A DNA stretch of 64,000 nt from an uncultured Vampirovibrio sp. (GTDB taxonomy: Bacteria > Cyanobacteriota > Vampirovibrionia > Gastranaerophilales > Gastranaerophilaceae). The stretch is from positions 248,001-312,000 of the forward strand of contig CAJTPW010000001.1 in NCBI GenBank assembly GCA_910578465.1, written 5' to 3'. Position numbers and translations under genes: made by a program. Shown piece after piece: positions 33,901 through 43,288 of this stretch. The notes beneath the pieces are model-generated. The model ran no database searches. It worked only from the letters and a program-made list of their open reading frames with translations, and had not been told where the DNA came from. Each line of letters begins with the position of its first letter. The stretch's first letter is position 1.

Positions 33901-34003
33901 AAGTTTTATTACTTTTGATACGAATTTTTAACGTATTTGAAATTGTGACAATTATGTGTCATCTTAGTATTGGGAGAGAGCATTTGTTATCATAAGGGAA
34001 AAA

Positions 34004-35611
34004 ATGACCAATTCAGGCATTCTGTTAAAAATTACCGAAGATCAAAACGAATATGCAAAAATGGTGGCATCAAAGATGTCTCACCCGATGATGAGAAAAA
34101 GGGGAATGATTGATATTCTTGGAATTACAAGTGCAATCAACTGGTTTCTTTCAAATAAAATAAAGGTAAATGTTGCAAGAAGTCTGCACAAAGTTCCAAA
34201 ACTTCTCGAAGAGTTTAAAATAACGGATATTTATTATAACAATTACAGAATTGATGTAATTACCGTTTTCAGGGAAAAGAATGTTAAAATCCCAAGGCTT
34301 CATATCGATTTTGATATTATGCCCCATTATTATCTTGTTGTTCAAATCGGTACCATGCTTAAAGAAACAAAGATAATAGGCTATTTAAACCCCGCAGATG
34401 TTATGGCATCAAAAAAAGACGGTAAATTTTACTATCCGCCCGAAGAAAAACTCAGAGACCCTGAGGATTTAAAGAAAATTATAAAAACACCCGCACCTAT
34501 TCCTTCCGTTATAGGGAAGCATTTAGAGTGTATGTCTTTATTTTTAAGGTTTATAGAAGATGAGCTTTCCACAAGTTATAAAAAAGTGCTCATACAGCAT
34601 CTTTTGACCTGTGAAACCTGTACAAGAAAACTTGTTGATGTGATAGAGTTTGATAATGCCGCAAAGAGCGCAAGAAATTACCCGAGAACACTTGAGAGAT
34701 ATTACAATAAATTTTTAATTCATAAAAAGCAATATATGCTTGAAACAAAAGCGGCGTCAGTTCCGGGGATGAGCACTGCAGTGCCAAGAAAAAGCTCTGT
34801 TACTGGCATGCTTGATAAAGCTGCTCTTGCAAACGAAAATCAGGCTGCTGAAAATAAACAGCAAATTCCTGCAAGTGCAGCACAAAGAGCCGCACAAAGA
34901 CTTAAAAAGAGCACTATTGATTATATTTTCAGGGATAAACCCGATTTTGAAGGAAGCAGCACCGATGTTATTGTTCCTATGCGCGGCAGGAAAAAGAAAA
35001 TTATTACAATGGCCGTATGGGGCTTGATTTTTGTCGGTCTTTTGGGGTTTGCATTTACAAGACATTCTTCAAATGTGCCTGAATCCATAACAAGCGCAGA
35101 CACTGAATATTATGATGAAACAGGCGCGCTGGAGTCTTTTGAAGAAAGCCATGGTACAAGCGAAGGCACAACCGAGACTCTGCCTGAAGATTTCTATAAT
35201 TCAACAAGCGGTTATTACAACAAGGATAACGATTACGCCCTTGCGAGCGAAGCAAACGGCGAGCCCATCATAGCAACCATAAATAAGGTTTCATGGGAGG
35301 TGCCCGAAAATCTTGCAGATAAGACAAATTATAAAAAATTCCTGCAGCTTGTAGGGAAAAATATTAAGCTGAATTTGCAGAATGATTTGCTTTTATCCAA
35401 TGATACCGCGAAAAACAGCTTGATTAAGGTTGATATAAAATTTGGTCATAACGGGGATATACAAACCCTGAAAATCGCCCAAACTTCAGGCTCTACGCAG
35501 ATTGATGATATCATTAAAAAAAGCGTAAGAGAAACGCTTTCATATATGAAACCTCCTCAAAGCGGATTTGGTACTAAAACGGCTGAAATTACTCTTGTGA
35601 TTGAGCTTTAG
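34004..35611 (+). CDS. Membrane protein with HxxxCxxC zinc-finger-like motif and TonB-like C-terminus
   Basis: A 535-residue protein in three parts. Residues 1-215 are cytoplasmic and end with LIQHLLTCETCTRKLVD (H199, C203, C206), the HxxxCxxC pattern of zinc-binding anti-sigma domains. A basic linker precedes one membrane span (about 333-350, ITMAVWGLIFVGLLGFAFT). The outer part is acidic, then ends in a TonB/energy-transducer-like domain (about 440-535: LIKVDIKFGHNGDIQTLKIAQTSGSTQIDDIIKKSV... KPP). The combination resembles an envelope-to-cytoplasm signalling protein. No ExbB/D or sigma gene is adjacent. AAGGGAAAAA precedes the ATG. Confidence 0.7.
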   Translation: MTNSGILLKITEDQNEYAKMVASKMSHPMMRKRGMIDILGITSAINWFLSNKIKVNVARSLHKVPKLLEEFKITDIYYNNYRIDVITVFREKNVKIPRLHIDFDIMPHYYLVVQIGTMLKETKIIGYLNPADVMASKKDGKFYYPPEEKLRDPEDLKKIIKTPAPIPSVIGKHLECMSLFLRFIEDELSTSYKKVLIQHLLTCETCTRKLVDVIEFDNAAKSARNYPRTLERYYNKFLIHKKQYMLETKAASVPGMSTAVPRKSSVTGMLDKAALANENQAAENKQQIPASAAQRAAQRLKKSTIDYIFRDKPDFEGSSTDVIVPMRGRKKKIITMAVWGLIFVGLLGFAFTRHSSNVPESITSADTEYYDETGALESFEESHGTSEGTTETLPEDFYNSTSGYYNKDNDYALASEANGEPIIATINKVSWEVPENLADKTNYKKFLQLVGKNIKLNLQNDLLLSNDTAKNSLIKVDIKFGHNGDIQTLKIAQTSGSTQIDDIIKKSVRETLSYMKPPQSGFGTKTAEITLVIEL

Positions 35612-35698
35612 GTTTTAACGGCCCCTTAAAATCCTATGATTACGGATGTTGACGTTTGAATCTGTGTTCGAAAGCTTGATATATTCTTTATTTTGGGC

Positions 35699-38155
35699 TT
35701 ATCCTCTGAACATATTCATTTTATAAACTTCATCTCTTAAAAGCGGAAAGTCTTCTATATCGTACTTTTTGACAAATTCAAAAGCTTTTTCGCGTGCAAG
35801 TTCCAGTATTTTTACGTCCGAAACAAGGTCTGCAAGGCCAAAATCTGCCATACCGCTTTGTCTGACGCCTAAAAATTCCCCGGGACCCCTGATTTCAAGG
35901 TCTTTTTGGGCAACCACAAATCCGTTATTGGTCTGAGTAAGCACCGAAAGTTTGTCTTTTGTTTGCTTGGAGGCGGTTTGCGCCACAAGAATACAGTAAG
36001 ATTGTTTGTCAGAGCGGCCCACACGTCCTCTTAACTGGTGTAATTGGCTCAGTCCAAAGCGTTCGGCGTTTTCAATCATAATAACGGTCGCATTTGGCAC
36101 GTCCACTCCGACTTCGACGACCGTTGTAGAGACAAGAATATCGTATTTACAGGCTTTGAAGTCATTCATAACTTTTTCTTTTTCATCATTTGGCATTTTT
36201 CCATGCAAAAGTCCGACCTTAAAACTCTGAAACACTTCATTTTGAAGCCTTATAGCCTCCTGTGTCGCGTTCTTTGCACTTATAGCTTCACTTTCATCAA
36301 TCAAAGGATATACAATGTAGGCCTGATGCCCGTATAGGACTTGTTCACGTATCAAAGAATAGGCCTCTTTTCTTCCCTGTGCTCCAACAAGCGTAGTTTT
36401 TACAGGAAGGCGTCCTTTAGGAAGCTCATCAATTGTTGTAACATCCAAATCCCCATGGACTGTGAGCGCCAGCGTTCTTGGGATAGGGGTTGCAGTCATG
36501 GTAAGCATTTGCGGGGTTTTACCTTTGGTTAAAAGCTTGGATCTTTGCTTTACGCCAAACCTGTGCTGCTCATCCACAACCACGGCGCCAAGATTGTTAA
36601 ATTCAACTCCGTCTTGAATTAAAGCGTGCGTCCCTACTGCGATATGGGTTTGACCGTTTTTTAGCGATGTAAGCATTTCGCGGCGCAGACGTGAGGTATT
36701 TTTGCCTAAAAATAGCCCTATGGACAGATTTAGAGGGGTCAGCCACTGGATAAAGTTTTTATAATGCTGGGTTGCAAGAATTTCCGTCGGTGCCATAATA
36801 GCGCCCTGATAGCCGTTTTCAACGGCACAAAGAAGCATAATGCAAGCCACAACTGTTTTTCCGCTTCCTACATCACCCTGTAAGAGCCTTTGCATGGGCT
36901 GTGCGGCGTTTAAATCTCTTCTAATCTCATCCACTGCCGCCTTTTGTGCATTTGTGAGCTCAAACGGAAGGCCTTTTATAAACTGCTCAACAAGCCCGCC
37001 CTTTTTGGTTTCAAGGGCAACGCTGTCAAGGTTTTTATTTGCTTCGCGGATAAGTGCAAGGTTCATCTGGAGAATAAAAAGCTCTTCAAAGACAAGGCGA
37101 AAACGAGCGTCCTCAAGCTCTTTCTGGTTTTTGGGGAAATGAATTTGTCTTACGGCATCGTTTTTTGAAATCAGATTAATTTCTTCCCTGAAAAAGTCGG
37201 GAAAGGGCTCGGGGATTGTGTTTTTAAACTTTTCAACCGCATTAAACATAGCTTTTGTAAGGGTTTTTGGATTTAAGTTTTCGCATAACGGGTATATTGG
37301 GGTGATTTTTCCTTCGTAGAGCGCGTTTTCATCATCTTCCGTGAAATCCGATGTGATAATCTGCATTTGCGGCTTATCAAGGGTTAAATTGCCTGAAAAT
37401 TTGTCCGTTTTAACGGTGCCGTAGGCTATAACTCCTGCATTTTCAGGGTATTGCGCCTTATAGTGTTCAAGCATTCTTCTGTTTGGAACTTTATAAAACA
37501 TTGAAATGGTCAAATTTCCACTGCCATCGCTGATTACAAGGCTTATAACCGTGAGTTTGTTTTTTGTGGTTCTTATATTAACTTTTTTTATTGTTCCAAA
37601 AATGCAGACAGAAGTACCGATTTCGAGGTTTTTAATCTTTGTTCTGCCTTCATAATCCACATATCTTTTCGGGTAATATTCAAGTAAATCCTTAACGGTA
37701 TAGATTGAAAGTTTGTTAAAAACGGCAGCAAGCTTTGGCCCGACGCCCTTTACAAATGCGACGTCAATTTCGTTGATATCATCCGAAAACGGGCGTCTTT
37801 CGGGGATTTTTGCGGCTTCTTCTTCGGCTTTTCTGGCTTTTCTTTCTTCAAGCTTAATTTTTGCAGCTTCAAGCGCTTTGTTTTGTGCATTTTTAAAGTA
37901 ATCAAGCTCTTTTTCAAGAAGTTTAACGGATGTCATTCTCCCTGAAAGAGAATCAAAACGATACTGGTAAAAGCAGGTGGAAATAGGCTCCAGTCGTTGC
38001 TTGTCGATTTTGCTCAGTTTCTTTCTAAAATCATTCAAGCACTGCAGGATAAAATCGGAAAAGCAGGTTGTTTTTCCGATAAAATCGATATATTGGTGCT
38101 TAATTTCAACATCTATCGCTTTTTTAACACTTGTATAAAATTTATCAAAATTCAC
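35699..38155 (-). CDS. recG: ATP-dependent DNA helicase RecG
   Basis: Reverses stalled forks and processes branched DNA. The 818-residue protein has a wedge/OB domain (about 175-270, [34 protein letters not shown]), Q-motif [12 protein letters not shown], Walker A [11 protein letters not shown] (G427-T434), [15 protein letters not shown] (DEQH), [10 protein letters not shown], and the C-terminal helicase domain with [37 protein letters not shown]-like sequence ([14 protein letters not shown]) and the TRG region FLGVRQSG. About 120 extra N-terminal residues precede the wedge, a trait I associate with cyanobacterial and plant RecG. It starts with GTG at 38155. Confidence 0.96.
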   Translation of the reverse strand: [818 protein letters not shown]

Positions 38156-38235
38156 TTCGTATTCTCTTTTAATTTATTCAGCTTATATTTTGCACATTCT
38201 GTATTTTCAGAGTTTTGCCCTGAAACTCATTGTTT

Positions 38236-40191
38236 TTATCCGGGTAAAATTCTCAAAACCTCGTAAATATTGATTTTCTTTGCTTTGCCGCGAATTGAAA
38301 CTTCGCGTATTTTTATTACATCAACATATTTCTGAACCCTTAAGAAGGTTTCTTCGCTGATTAAAAACTTTGTTTTGTAAACTTTGTTATAGTTTTCAAT
38401 TCTGCTTGCAGTATTCACTGTATCGCCTATAACAGTGTATTCAAGCCTTTCTTCGGAGCCTATATTCCCGACGAATGCCTCTCCTGTTGAAATACCTATC
38501 CCTATATCAATTTTCGGTTTTCCTTCATCAAGCCATTTTGCCTGAAGCTGCTTTACTTTCTTGAGCATTTCATCGGCGCATTTAACCGCATCCGTTGCAT
38601 GGTTTTCATTTTTTATGGGCTCTCCAAAAACTGCAAGTACGGCATCTCCCATAAATTTGTTTAAAATGCCGTTATGCTTTTCTATTATGGGCACAAGGGC
38701 TGAAAAATATTCATTCAGGATGTTTGTAACTTCTTCTGCAGAAAGCTGTTCGGAGATTGATGTAAAGCCTCTTATATCTGCAAAAAGAACGGTAACACAG
38801 GCTCTTTTGCCGCCAAGCTTAACGCTGTCTATGTTTGAGACAACATTTTGCATAACGTCTTTTGAGATATATTTCCCCATTGCGGATTGGATTTTTTCTT
38901 TTTTTCTGCCTTCAACAAGATATCTGTAAGAGTATCCAAAGCCTATCGCAATCAGCATAAAGACTTCAGGCATAATAAGCCCGATACCTATTCTGTTGTT
39001 ATACATTATAAATGTGAAAATGAAGTATAAAAACATTACAAGTGATGTGCACATAAGGGCTACAGGGATTGGAAGGGTGCAAATTAAAAGCAGCACAAGG
39101 ATAAATACCGTTAGAATAACGATAAAATCATACAGAGGGCTCGCTTCCGTGAAAAATTCGTTTTTTTCGATGTTATTAAAATTGGTTGCCTGAATATCAA
39201 GCCCTGCAAAAGTATCGGACACAGGTGTTCTTTTAACGTCTTGAAGCGCCTGAGAGTTTGCGTTTGAGCCCACAAAAACAACCTTATCCTCAAAGATTTC
39301 AGGGTCAATTTTTGGCAGTTTTCCTGCTTTTATACTTCTTTCGGATTCTATAATATCTGCGGCGGAAATTTTCCTGTGCGAATAAATGCCGTCTTTTGTT
39401 TTGTAATATGCAATGTGACTGTATGCAATGCCGTTTTTATTTACTACGGGCATTTTAAGGCGGTTTTCACCGTCCTTTGCAAGGATATAGCTGTCCGTTA
39501 AGGTAAACTCTTTTATTCCTGTTGCTTTTGAATACATTAAAAGCGCTAGAGAAGGATACAGATTGCCGTTATAGGAAATTATCTGGTCCGTTTTTCTTAT
39601 ATAACCGTCAGAATCCTGATAAGTATTTACTGCGCCAAGGCTTTGAATGTTGTAAAAATAGTCTTTTAAAAATGGTGTAAAGCTTTGATAAGGACTTTGT
39701 TCTTTGTATTTTTCGCTTCTTTTATCGATAAATTTAATGTCGTGTTTAAACAGCAGGTTTTCATTAAAAATGTCTTTGTCGTCTTCATCACCAAAAGGCT
39801 TATACATAAAGCCGACTCCTGCAACGAGCCTGTTATATTTTCCTATGTTTTGTGAAAAAAGTCTGTCGTTTTCGGGAAATTCCGTATCAGGTGCAATAAT
39901 TACAGCGTCAAAACCGTATACTTTTGCTTCGGTTCGGTTTTCAAGGAAGTCAAAAATTTCCAAGAACACGGTCCGCTTCCAGGGCCATCTGCCAAGCTTT
40001 GCCAGAGATGCATCGTCTATTACGACAAGAATAATATCATCCGATGCCACCTTATTTACCGATGTTTGTTTCACCATAAAGTTGTATGATTTATGTTGGA
40101 ATATGGTGTATCCGATGAGATAAACAAGGAAAAAAACTACAACAGACGCGACTGTTAAAAGAATAAGAGATTTTTTGTGCGAAATTTCCAT
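38236..40191 (-). CDS. CHASE2-domain class III adenylate cyclase
   Basis: Membrane cyclase making cAMP from ATP. The 651 residues form: a span at 8-28, an extracytoplasmic CHASE2 sensor (about 40-340, with DDASLAKLGRWPWKRTVFLEIFDFL and VNTYQDSDGYIRKTDQIISY), three spans (about 350-430), then the cyclase domain (460-645). Catalytic features: VLFADIRGFTSISE and KFMGDAVLAVFG supply the two metal Asp, the Lys of NKFMGD and the VIGDTVNTASRIE Asp indicate ATP use, with the Asn and Arg of NTASR for the transition state. The ATG has no ribosome site; TTGGCA-17-TAAAAT ends six bases upstream, so the mRNA should be leaderless. Confidence 0.93.
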   Translation of the reverse strand: MEISHKKSLILLTVASVVVFFLVYLIGYTIFQHKSYNFMVKQTSVNKVASDDIILVVIDDASLAKLGRWPWKRTVFLEIFDFLENRTEAKVYGFDAVIIAPDTEFPENDRLFSQNIGKYNRLVAGVGFMYKPFGDEDDKDIFNENLLFKHDIKFIDKRSEKYKEQSPYQSFTPFLKDYFYNIQSLGAVNTYQDSDGYIRKTDQIISYNGNLYPSLALLMYSKATGIKEFTLTDSYILAKDGENRLKMPVVNKNGIAYSHIAYYKTKDGIYSHRKISAADIIESERSIKAGKLPKIDPEIFEDKVVFVGSNANSQALQDVKRTPVSDTFAGLDIQATNFNNIEKNEFFTEASPLYDFIVILTVFILVLLLICTLPIPVALMCTSLVMFLYFIFTFIMYNNRIGIGLIMPEVFMLIAIGFGYSYRYLVEGRKKEKIQSAMGKYISKDVMQNVVSNIDSVKLGGKRACVTVLFADIRGFTSISEQLSAEEVTNILNEYFSALVPIIEKHNGILNKFMGDAVLAVFGEPIKNENHATDAVKCADEMLKKVKQLQAKWLDEGKPKIDIGIGISTGEAFVGNIGSEERLEYTVIGDTVNTASRIENYNKVYKTKFLISEETFLRVQKYVDVIKIREVSIRGKAKKINIYEVLRILPG

Positions 40192-40226
40192 AGACTTATT
40201 TTACTTTATAAAGATATTTTTGCCAA
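40192..40226 (-). promoter_or_regulatory. promoter of the cyclase gene, leaderless arrangement
   Basis: Minus strand: TTGGCA (40226-40221), 17 bases, TAAAAT (40203-40198), then AAGTCT and the ATG at 40191. Both boxes and the spacer are close to consensus. Confidence 0.65.
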
Positions 40227-40323
40227 ATAAATTTAGTCAAAATTTGTCTTAGCGCATATTTTATAATAAAATCTATATTAAGGCAGGCTTCAACCACATT
40301 AGCCTCCAACATAGGAGAATACG

Positions 40324-41556
40324 ATGAGAAACATTTGGAAAAAAATTACGGTGGCTTCAATGCTTTTGGTGATGGCATTTATCACATCAGTATTTAACCC
40401 CGTTCTTGCACAGACTCCGCAGGCTTTATACGATAAGGCATGGAAATTGATAAATTCAAAATTTGTAGACCAGACAAACAACAGCCAGAATTGGGAAAGA
40501 TGGCGCCACAAATATGATTCCGTGATTAAAACGGAAGATGACGCGTATGTTGCAATTGATAGCATGATATCAAGCCTTAACGATGTTTATACAAAGTTTT
40601 TGAACCCGAAAGAATACAGTGATGAAAATGATTCAATTCAAGGCTCGCTAAAGGGTATCGGGGTGCAGATAGGTGTTCGCGACGGCAAGCTTTTAATTAT
40701 AGCGCCTCTGGAAGATACGCCCGGTGAAAAAGCAGGCTTGAAGGCTGAAGATGAAATACTTGAAATTAACGGTAAATCTACAAAAGGGATAACCGTTGAT
40801 GCTGCGGCCGATCAAATCAGAGGGGAAGAAGGCACGCAGGTTGAGCTTTTAATTAAAAGAGAAAATGAGCCCAATAAAATCTATAAAATAACAAGGGCGA
40901 ACATCGAATTAAAATCTGTTTCGACAAAAACGCCAAAATATGCAAAAATCGCCCCGAATATAGGATATATAAGGTTAAGCTCCTTTATAAGCAAAAATGC
41001 CACGATGGAATTTCAAAATGCTCTGATTGAAAACAGAAACAAAGACGGGATTATCCTTGATTTAAGGTCAAACCCCGGGGGGCTTTTAACCAATGCTATT
41101 TACATTGCGGATATGCTTTTGGATGGTCAGGTTATTGTTTCTACCGTAGATAGAGACGGCTACAAAGAAACTCAAAGATCAACATCAAAAGTCATCACAA
41201 GACAGCCGATTGTGGTTCTAATTAACGGCGGAAGCGCAAGCGCAAGCGAAATTTTATCGGGAGCCCTTAAAGATAACGGCCGCGCAACAATTGTAGGTAA
41301 AAAATCATTCGGGAAAGGCCTTGTGCAGGAAATAAACAAACTCCCAGGCGGTTCTGCAATGCATATTACAATCCAGAAATATTTAACGCCGAACGGTACT
41401 GACATTAATAAAAAAGGAATTGAGCCTGATATTGAGGTTGAAATTACCGCAGAAGATGTTAAAGCGGAACGCGACCCGCAATTACAGAAGGCAAATGATA
41501 TACTTGTAAAACAGGTAAGGGTGGCTAAAGCTAAGCCAAGGCCTGTGAAGCACTAG
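40324..41556 (+). CDS. ctpA: Carboxyl-terminal processing protease CtpA (S41)
   Basis: Periplasmic serine protease of 410 residues that trims C-termini of exported proteins. It has a signal sequence (KKITVASMLLVMAFITSVFNPVLAQ, cut near 30), a PDZ domain (about 100-190, KGIGVQIGVRDGKLLIIAPLEDTPGEKAGLKAEDEIL) and the S41 core GYIRLSSF, DLRSNPGGLL, NGGSASASEIL (catalytic S306) and GKKSFGKGLVQ (general base K331), 25 residues apart as in Tsp. Ribosome site TAGGAGAA upstream. A paralogue is at 55990-57255. Terminator follows. Confidence 0.96.
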   Translation: MRNIWKKITVASMLLVMAFITSVFNPVLAQTPQALYDKAWKLINSKFVDQTNNSQNWERWRHKYDSVIKTEDDAYVAIDSMISSLNDVYTKFLNPKEYSDENDSIQGSLKGIGVQIGVRDGKLLIIAPLEDTPGEKAGLKAEDEILEINGKSTKGITVDAAADQIRGEEGTQVELLIKRENEPNKIYKITRANIELKSVSTKTPKYAKIAPNIGYIRLSSFISKNATMEFQNALIENRNKDGIILDLRSNPGGLLTNAIYIADMLLDGQVIVSTVDRDGYKETQRSTSKVITRQPIVVLINGGSASASEILSGALKDNGRATIVGKKSFGKGLVQEINKLPGGSAMHITIQKYLTPNGTDINKKGIEPDIEVEITAEDVKAERDPQLQKANDILVKQVRVAKAKPRPVKH

Positions 41557-41596
41557 TATAAACAAGATTTGTTGTTAGGTAATGTTGAATAGGGTG

Positions 41597-41627
41597 AAAA
41601 AAGACGGGTATTAAAGCCCGTCTTTTT
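41597..41627 (+). terminator. intrinsic terminator of ctpA
   Basis: AAAAAAGACGGG pairs with CCCGTCTTTTT around TATTAAAG; T-rich 3' side. It starts 40 bases after the ctpA stop. Confidence 0.88.
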
Positions 41628-41719
41628 GTTTTACAAGAATATATTGTTTTTGAGGAAAGATGGAGTTATTTCATAAAATATGTTTGGAACAAAAAATATC
41701 TTTAATTTAGTGTCATGGA

Positions 41720-41829
41720 ATGAAAGGTATTCAGATAAAAAGGCTGTCGCGAAGCATGTCTCATGAGACTCTCTGCTTACAAGTTGATGTGCAACAGACC
41801 GCCCTGCCTTTGTTCTGAATGCCTTTCAT
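41720..41829 (-). repeat. dispersed long-hairpin element, copy B
   Basis: Inverted copy of the element at 5195-5294. Arms TGAAAGGTATTCAGA (41721-41735) and TCTGAATGCCTTTCA (41814-41828) pair over 15 bp with one wobble; AAAGGC/GCCTTT form the second helix; on the minus strand the core reads AGGGCGGTCTG TTGCACATCAAC ... CATGCTTCGCGACAG, matching copy A, while the outer arms are unrelated in sequence. It lies between the ctpA terminator and the 3' end of the PFL gene. Confidence 0.7.
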
Positions 41830-41859
41830 GAAATGGCTGCACAACTGAGCGTCGGGTTC

Positions 41860-43227
41860 TTAGTTATTCAAACTGTGCAAAGGTGCGGGAATTCTTCCAA
41901 GACGGTTTACAAAAACGCTCGAATCAAGCTTATTTACTTTCATTATCGGAGCTTCTCCCAAAAGCCCGCCAAACTTTGCCTCTTGCCCCACGGTTTTCCC
42001 CGGAACAGGGATAATCCTTACGGCTGTTGTCTTTTTGTTTATCATTCCTATTGCCATTTCATCCGCAATAATCCCGGCAATGGTTTCAACAGGCGTATCC
42101 CCGGGGATTGCAATCATATCAAGCCCGACAGAACAAACGCTAGTCATTGCTTCAAGCTTATCAATCGTTAAAACCCCGTCTCTTGCGGCCTTTATCATAC
42201 CTGCATCTTCAGATACAGGAATAAACGCGCCCGATAATCCTCCGACATAGCTTGATGCCATAATGCCGCCTTTTTTCACCGCATCGTTCAGCATAGCAAG
42301 CGCTGCCGTTGTACCGTGTGCTCCTGCAGCTTCCAGACCCATTGCTTCAAAAATTCCCGCAACACTGTCTCCTTCAGCGGGCGTTGGCGCCAGAGATAAA
42401 TCAATTACCCCGAACGGGATATCAAGTCTGTTTGCAAGGCGGCGGCCGATAAGCTCGCCCGTTGTGGTGATTTTAAAAGCCGTTTTTTTGATTGTGTTTG
42501 CCACTTCTCCTAAATCTGCGGTTTTTGGCATATTCTCAATAGCCCATCTTACAACGCCCGGGCCTGAAACCCCGACGTTTAATGCTGCTTCGGGTTCATT
42601 TACCCCGCAATAAGCGCCTGCCATAAACGGGTTATCCGTGACCGAATTACAAAAACATACAAATTTTGCCGCCCCGAGGCCATCCGCGTCAGCTGTGAGC
42701 TCTGCCGCTTTTTTAATAACGTTTGCAGTTTTTAAAACGCCGAGCATATTGATTCCCGCTTTTGAAGTTGCAAGGTTTAAGGATGAGCACACCCTTTTTG
42801 TTGTGGCGAGGGCTTCAGGTATACTTTCAATAAACTTTTTGTCTCCGTTTGTACATCCTTTTTCAATAAGTGCGGAATAGCCGCCTATAAAATCAATCCC
42901 CACTTCTTGCGCTGCCTTATCAAGCATTTGTGCAAGGTAAACATAATCAGGATTGGTGCAGGATTCTGCCACTATTGAAATCGGGGTTACCGCAATTCTT
43001 TTGTTTATAATTGGGATAGAAAATTCGTTTTCAAGGTCCTTGGCGTACTGTGCAAGGTTTCCTGCATGGCGCAAGATTTTATCATAAATTTTGGTGCCGA
43101 CTTTTTTAATATCCTCGCTTGCGCAATCCCGAAGGCTCAAAGCAAGGGTTACAGTCCTTATATCAAGATGATGTACTTTAATCATCTCAATTGTTTCCAT
43201 AATGTTTTGTATATTAAAATCTTTCAT
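41860..43227 (-). CDS. PFL family protein (DUF711/UPF0210)
   Basis: A 455-residue protein of the UPF0210 family, distantly like pyruvate formate-lyase in fold. Seen: QNIMETIEMIKVHHLDIRTVTLALSLRDC, DFIGGYSALIEKGCTNGD, FNAM-type FCNSVTDNPFMAGAYCGVNEPEAALNVGVSGPGVVRWAIE, DLSLAPTPAEGDSVAGIFEAMGLE and MIAIPGDTPVETIAGIIADEMAIGMIN. Function is not established. It follows an ACT-domain gene on the same strand, the usual pair for these two families, which suggests amino acid sensing. GGGGAATTTT before the ATG. Confidence 0.93.
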   Translation of the reverse strand: MKDFNIQNIMETIEMIKVHHLDIRTVTLALSLRDCASEDIKKVGTKIYDKILRHAGNLAQYAKDLENEFSIPIINKRIAVTPISIVAESCTNPDYVYLAQMLDKAAQEVGIDFIGGYSALIEKGCTNGDKKFIESIPEALATTKRVCSSLNLATSKAGINMLGVLKTANVIKKAAELTADADGLGAAKFVCFCNSVTDNPFMAGAYCGVNEPEAALNVGVSGPGVVRWAIENMPKTADLGEVANTIKKTAFKITTTGELIGRRLANRLDIPFGVIDLSLAPTPAEGDSVAGIFEAMGLEAAGAHGTTAALAMLNDAVKKGGIMASSYVGGLSGAFIPVSEDAGMIKAARDGVLTIDKLEAMTSVCSVGLDMIAIPGDTPVETIAGIIADEMAIGMINKKTTAVRIIPVPGKTVGQEAKFGGLLGEAPIMKVNKLDSSVFVNRLGRIPAPLHSLNN

Positions 43228-43288
43228 AAAATTCCCCAGAGGTCTGAAAACCTAAAAAATGCGCCCTGAAAATGCTAAAGTTCCAAAG

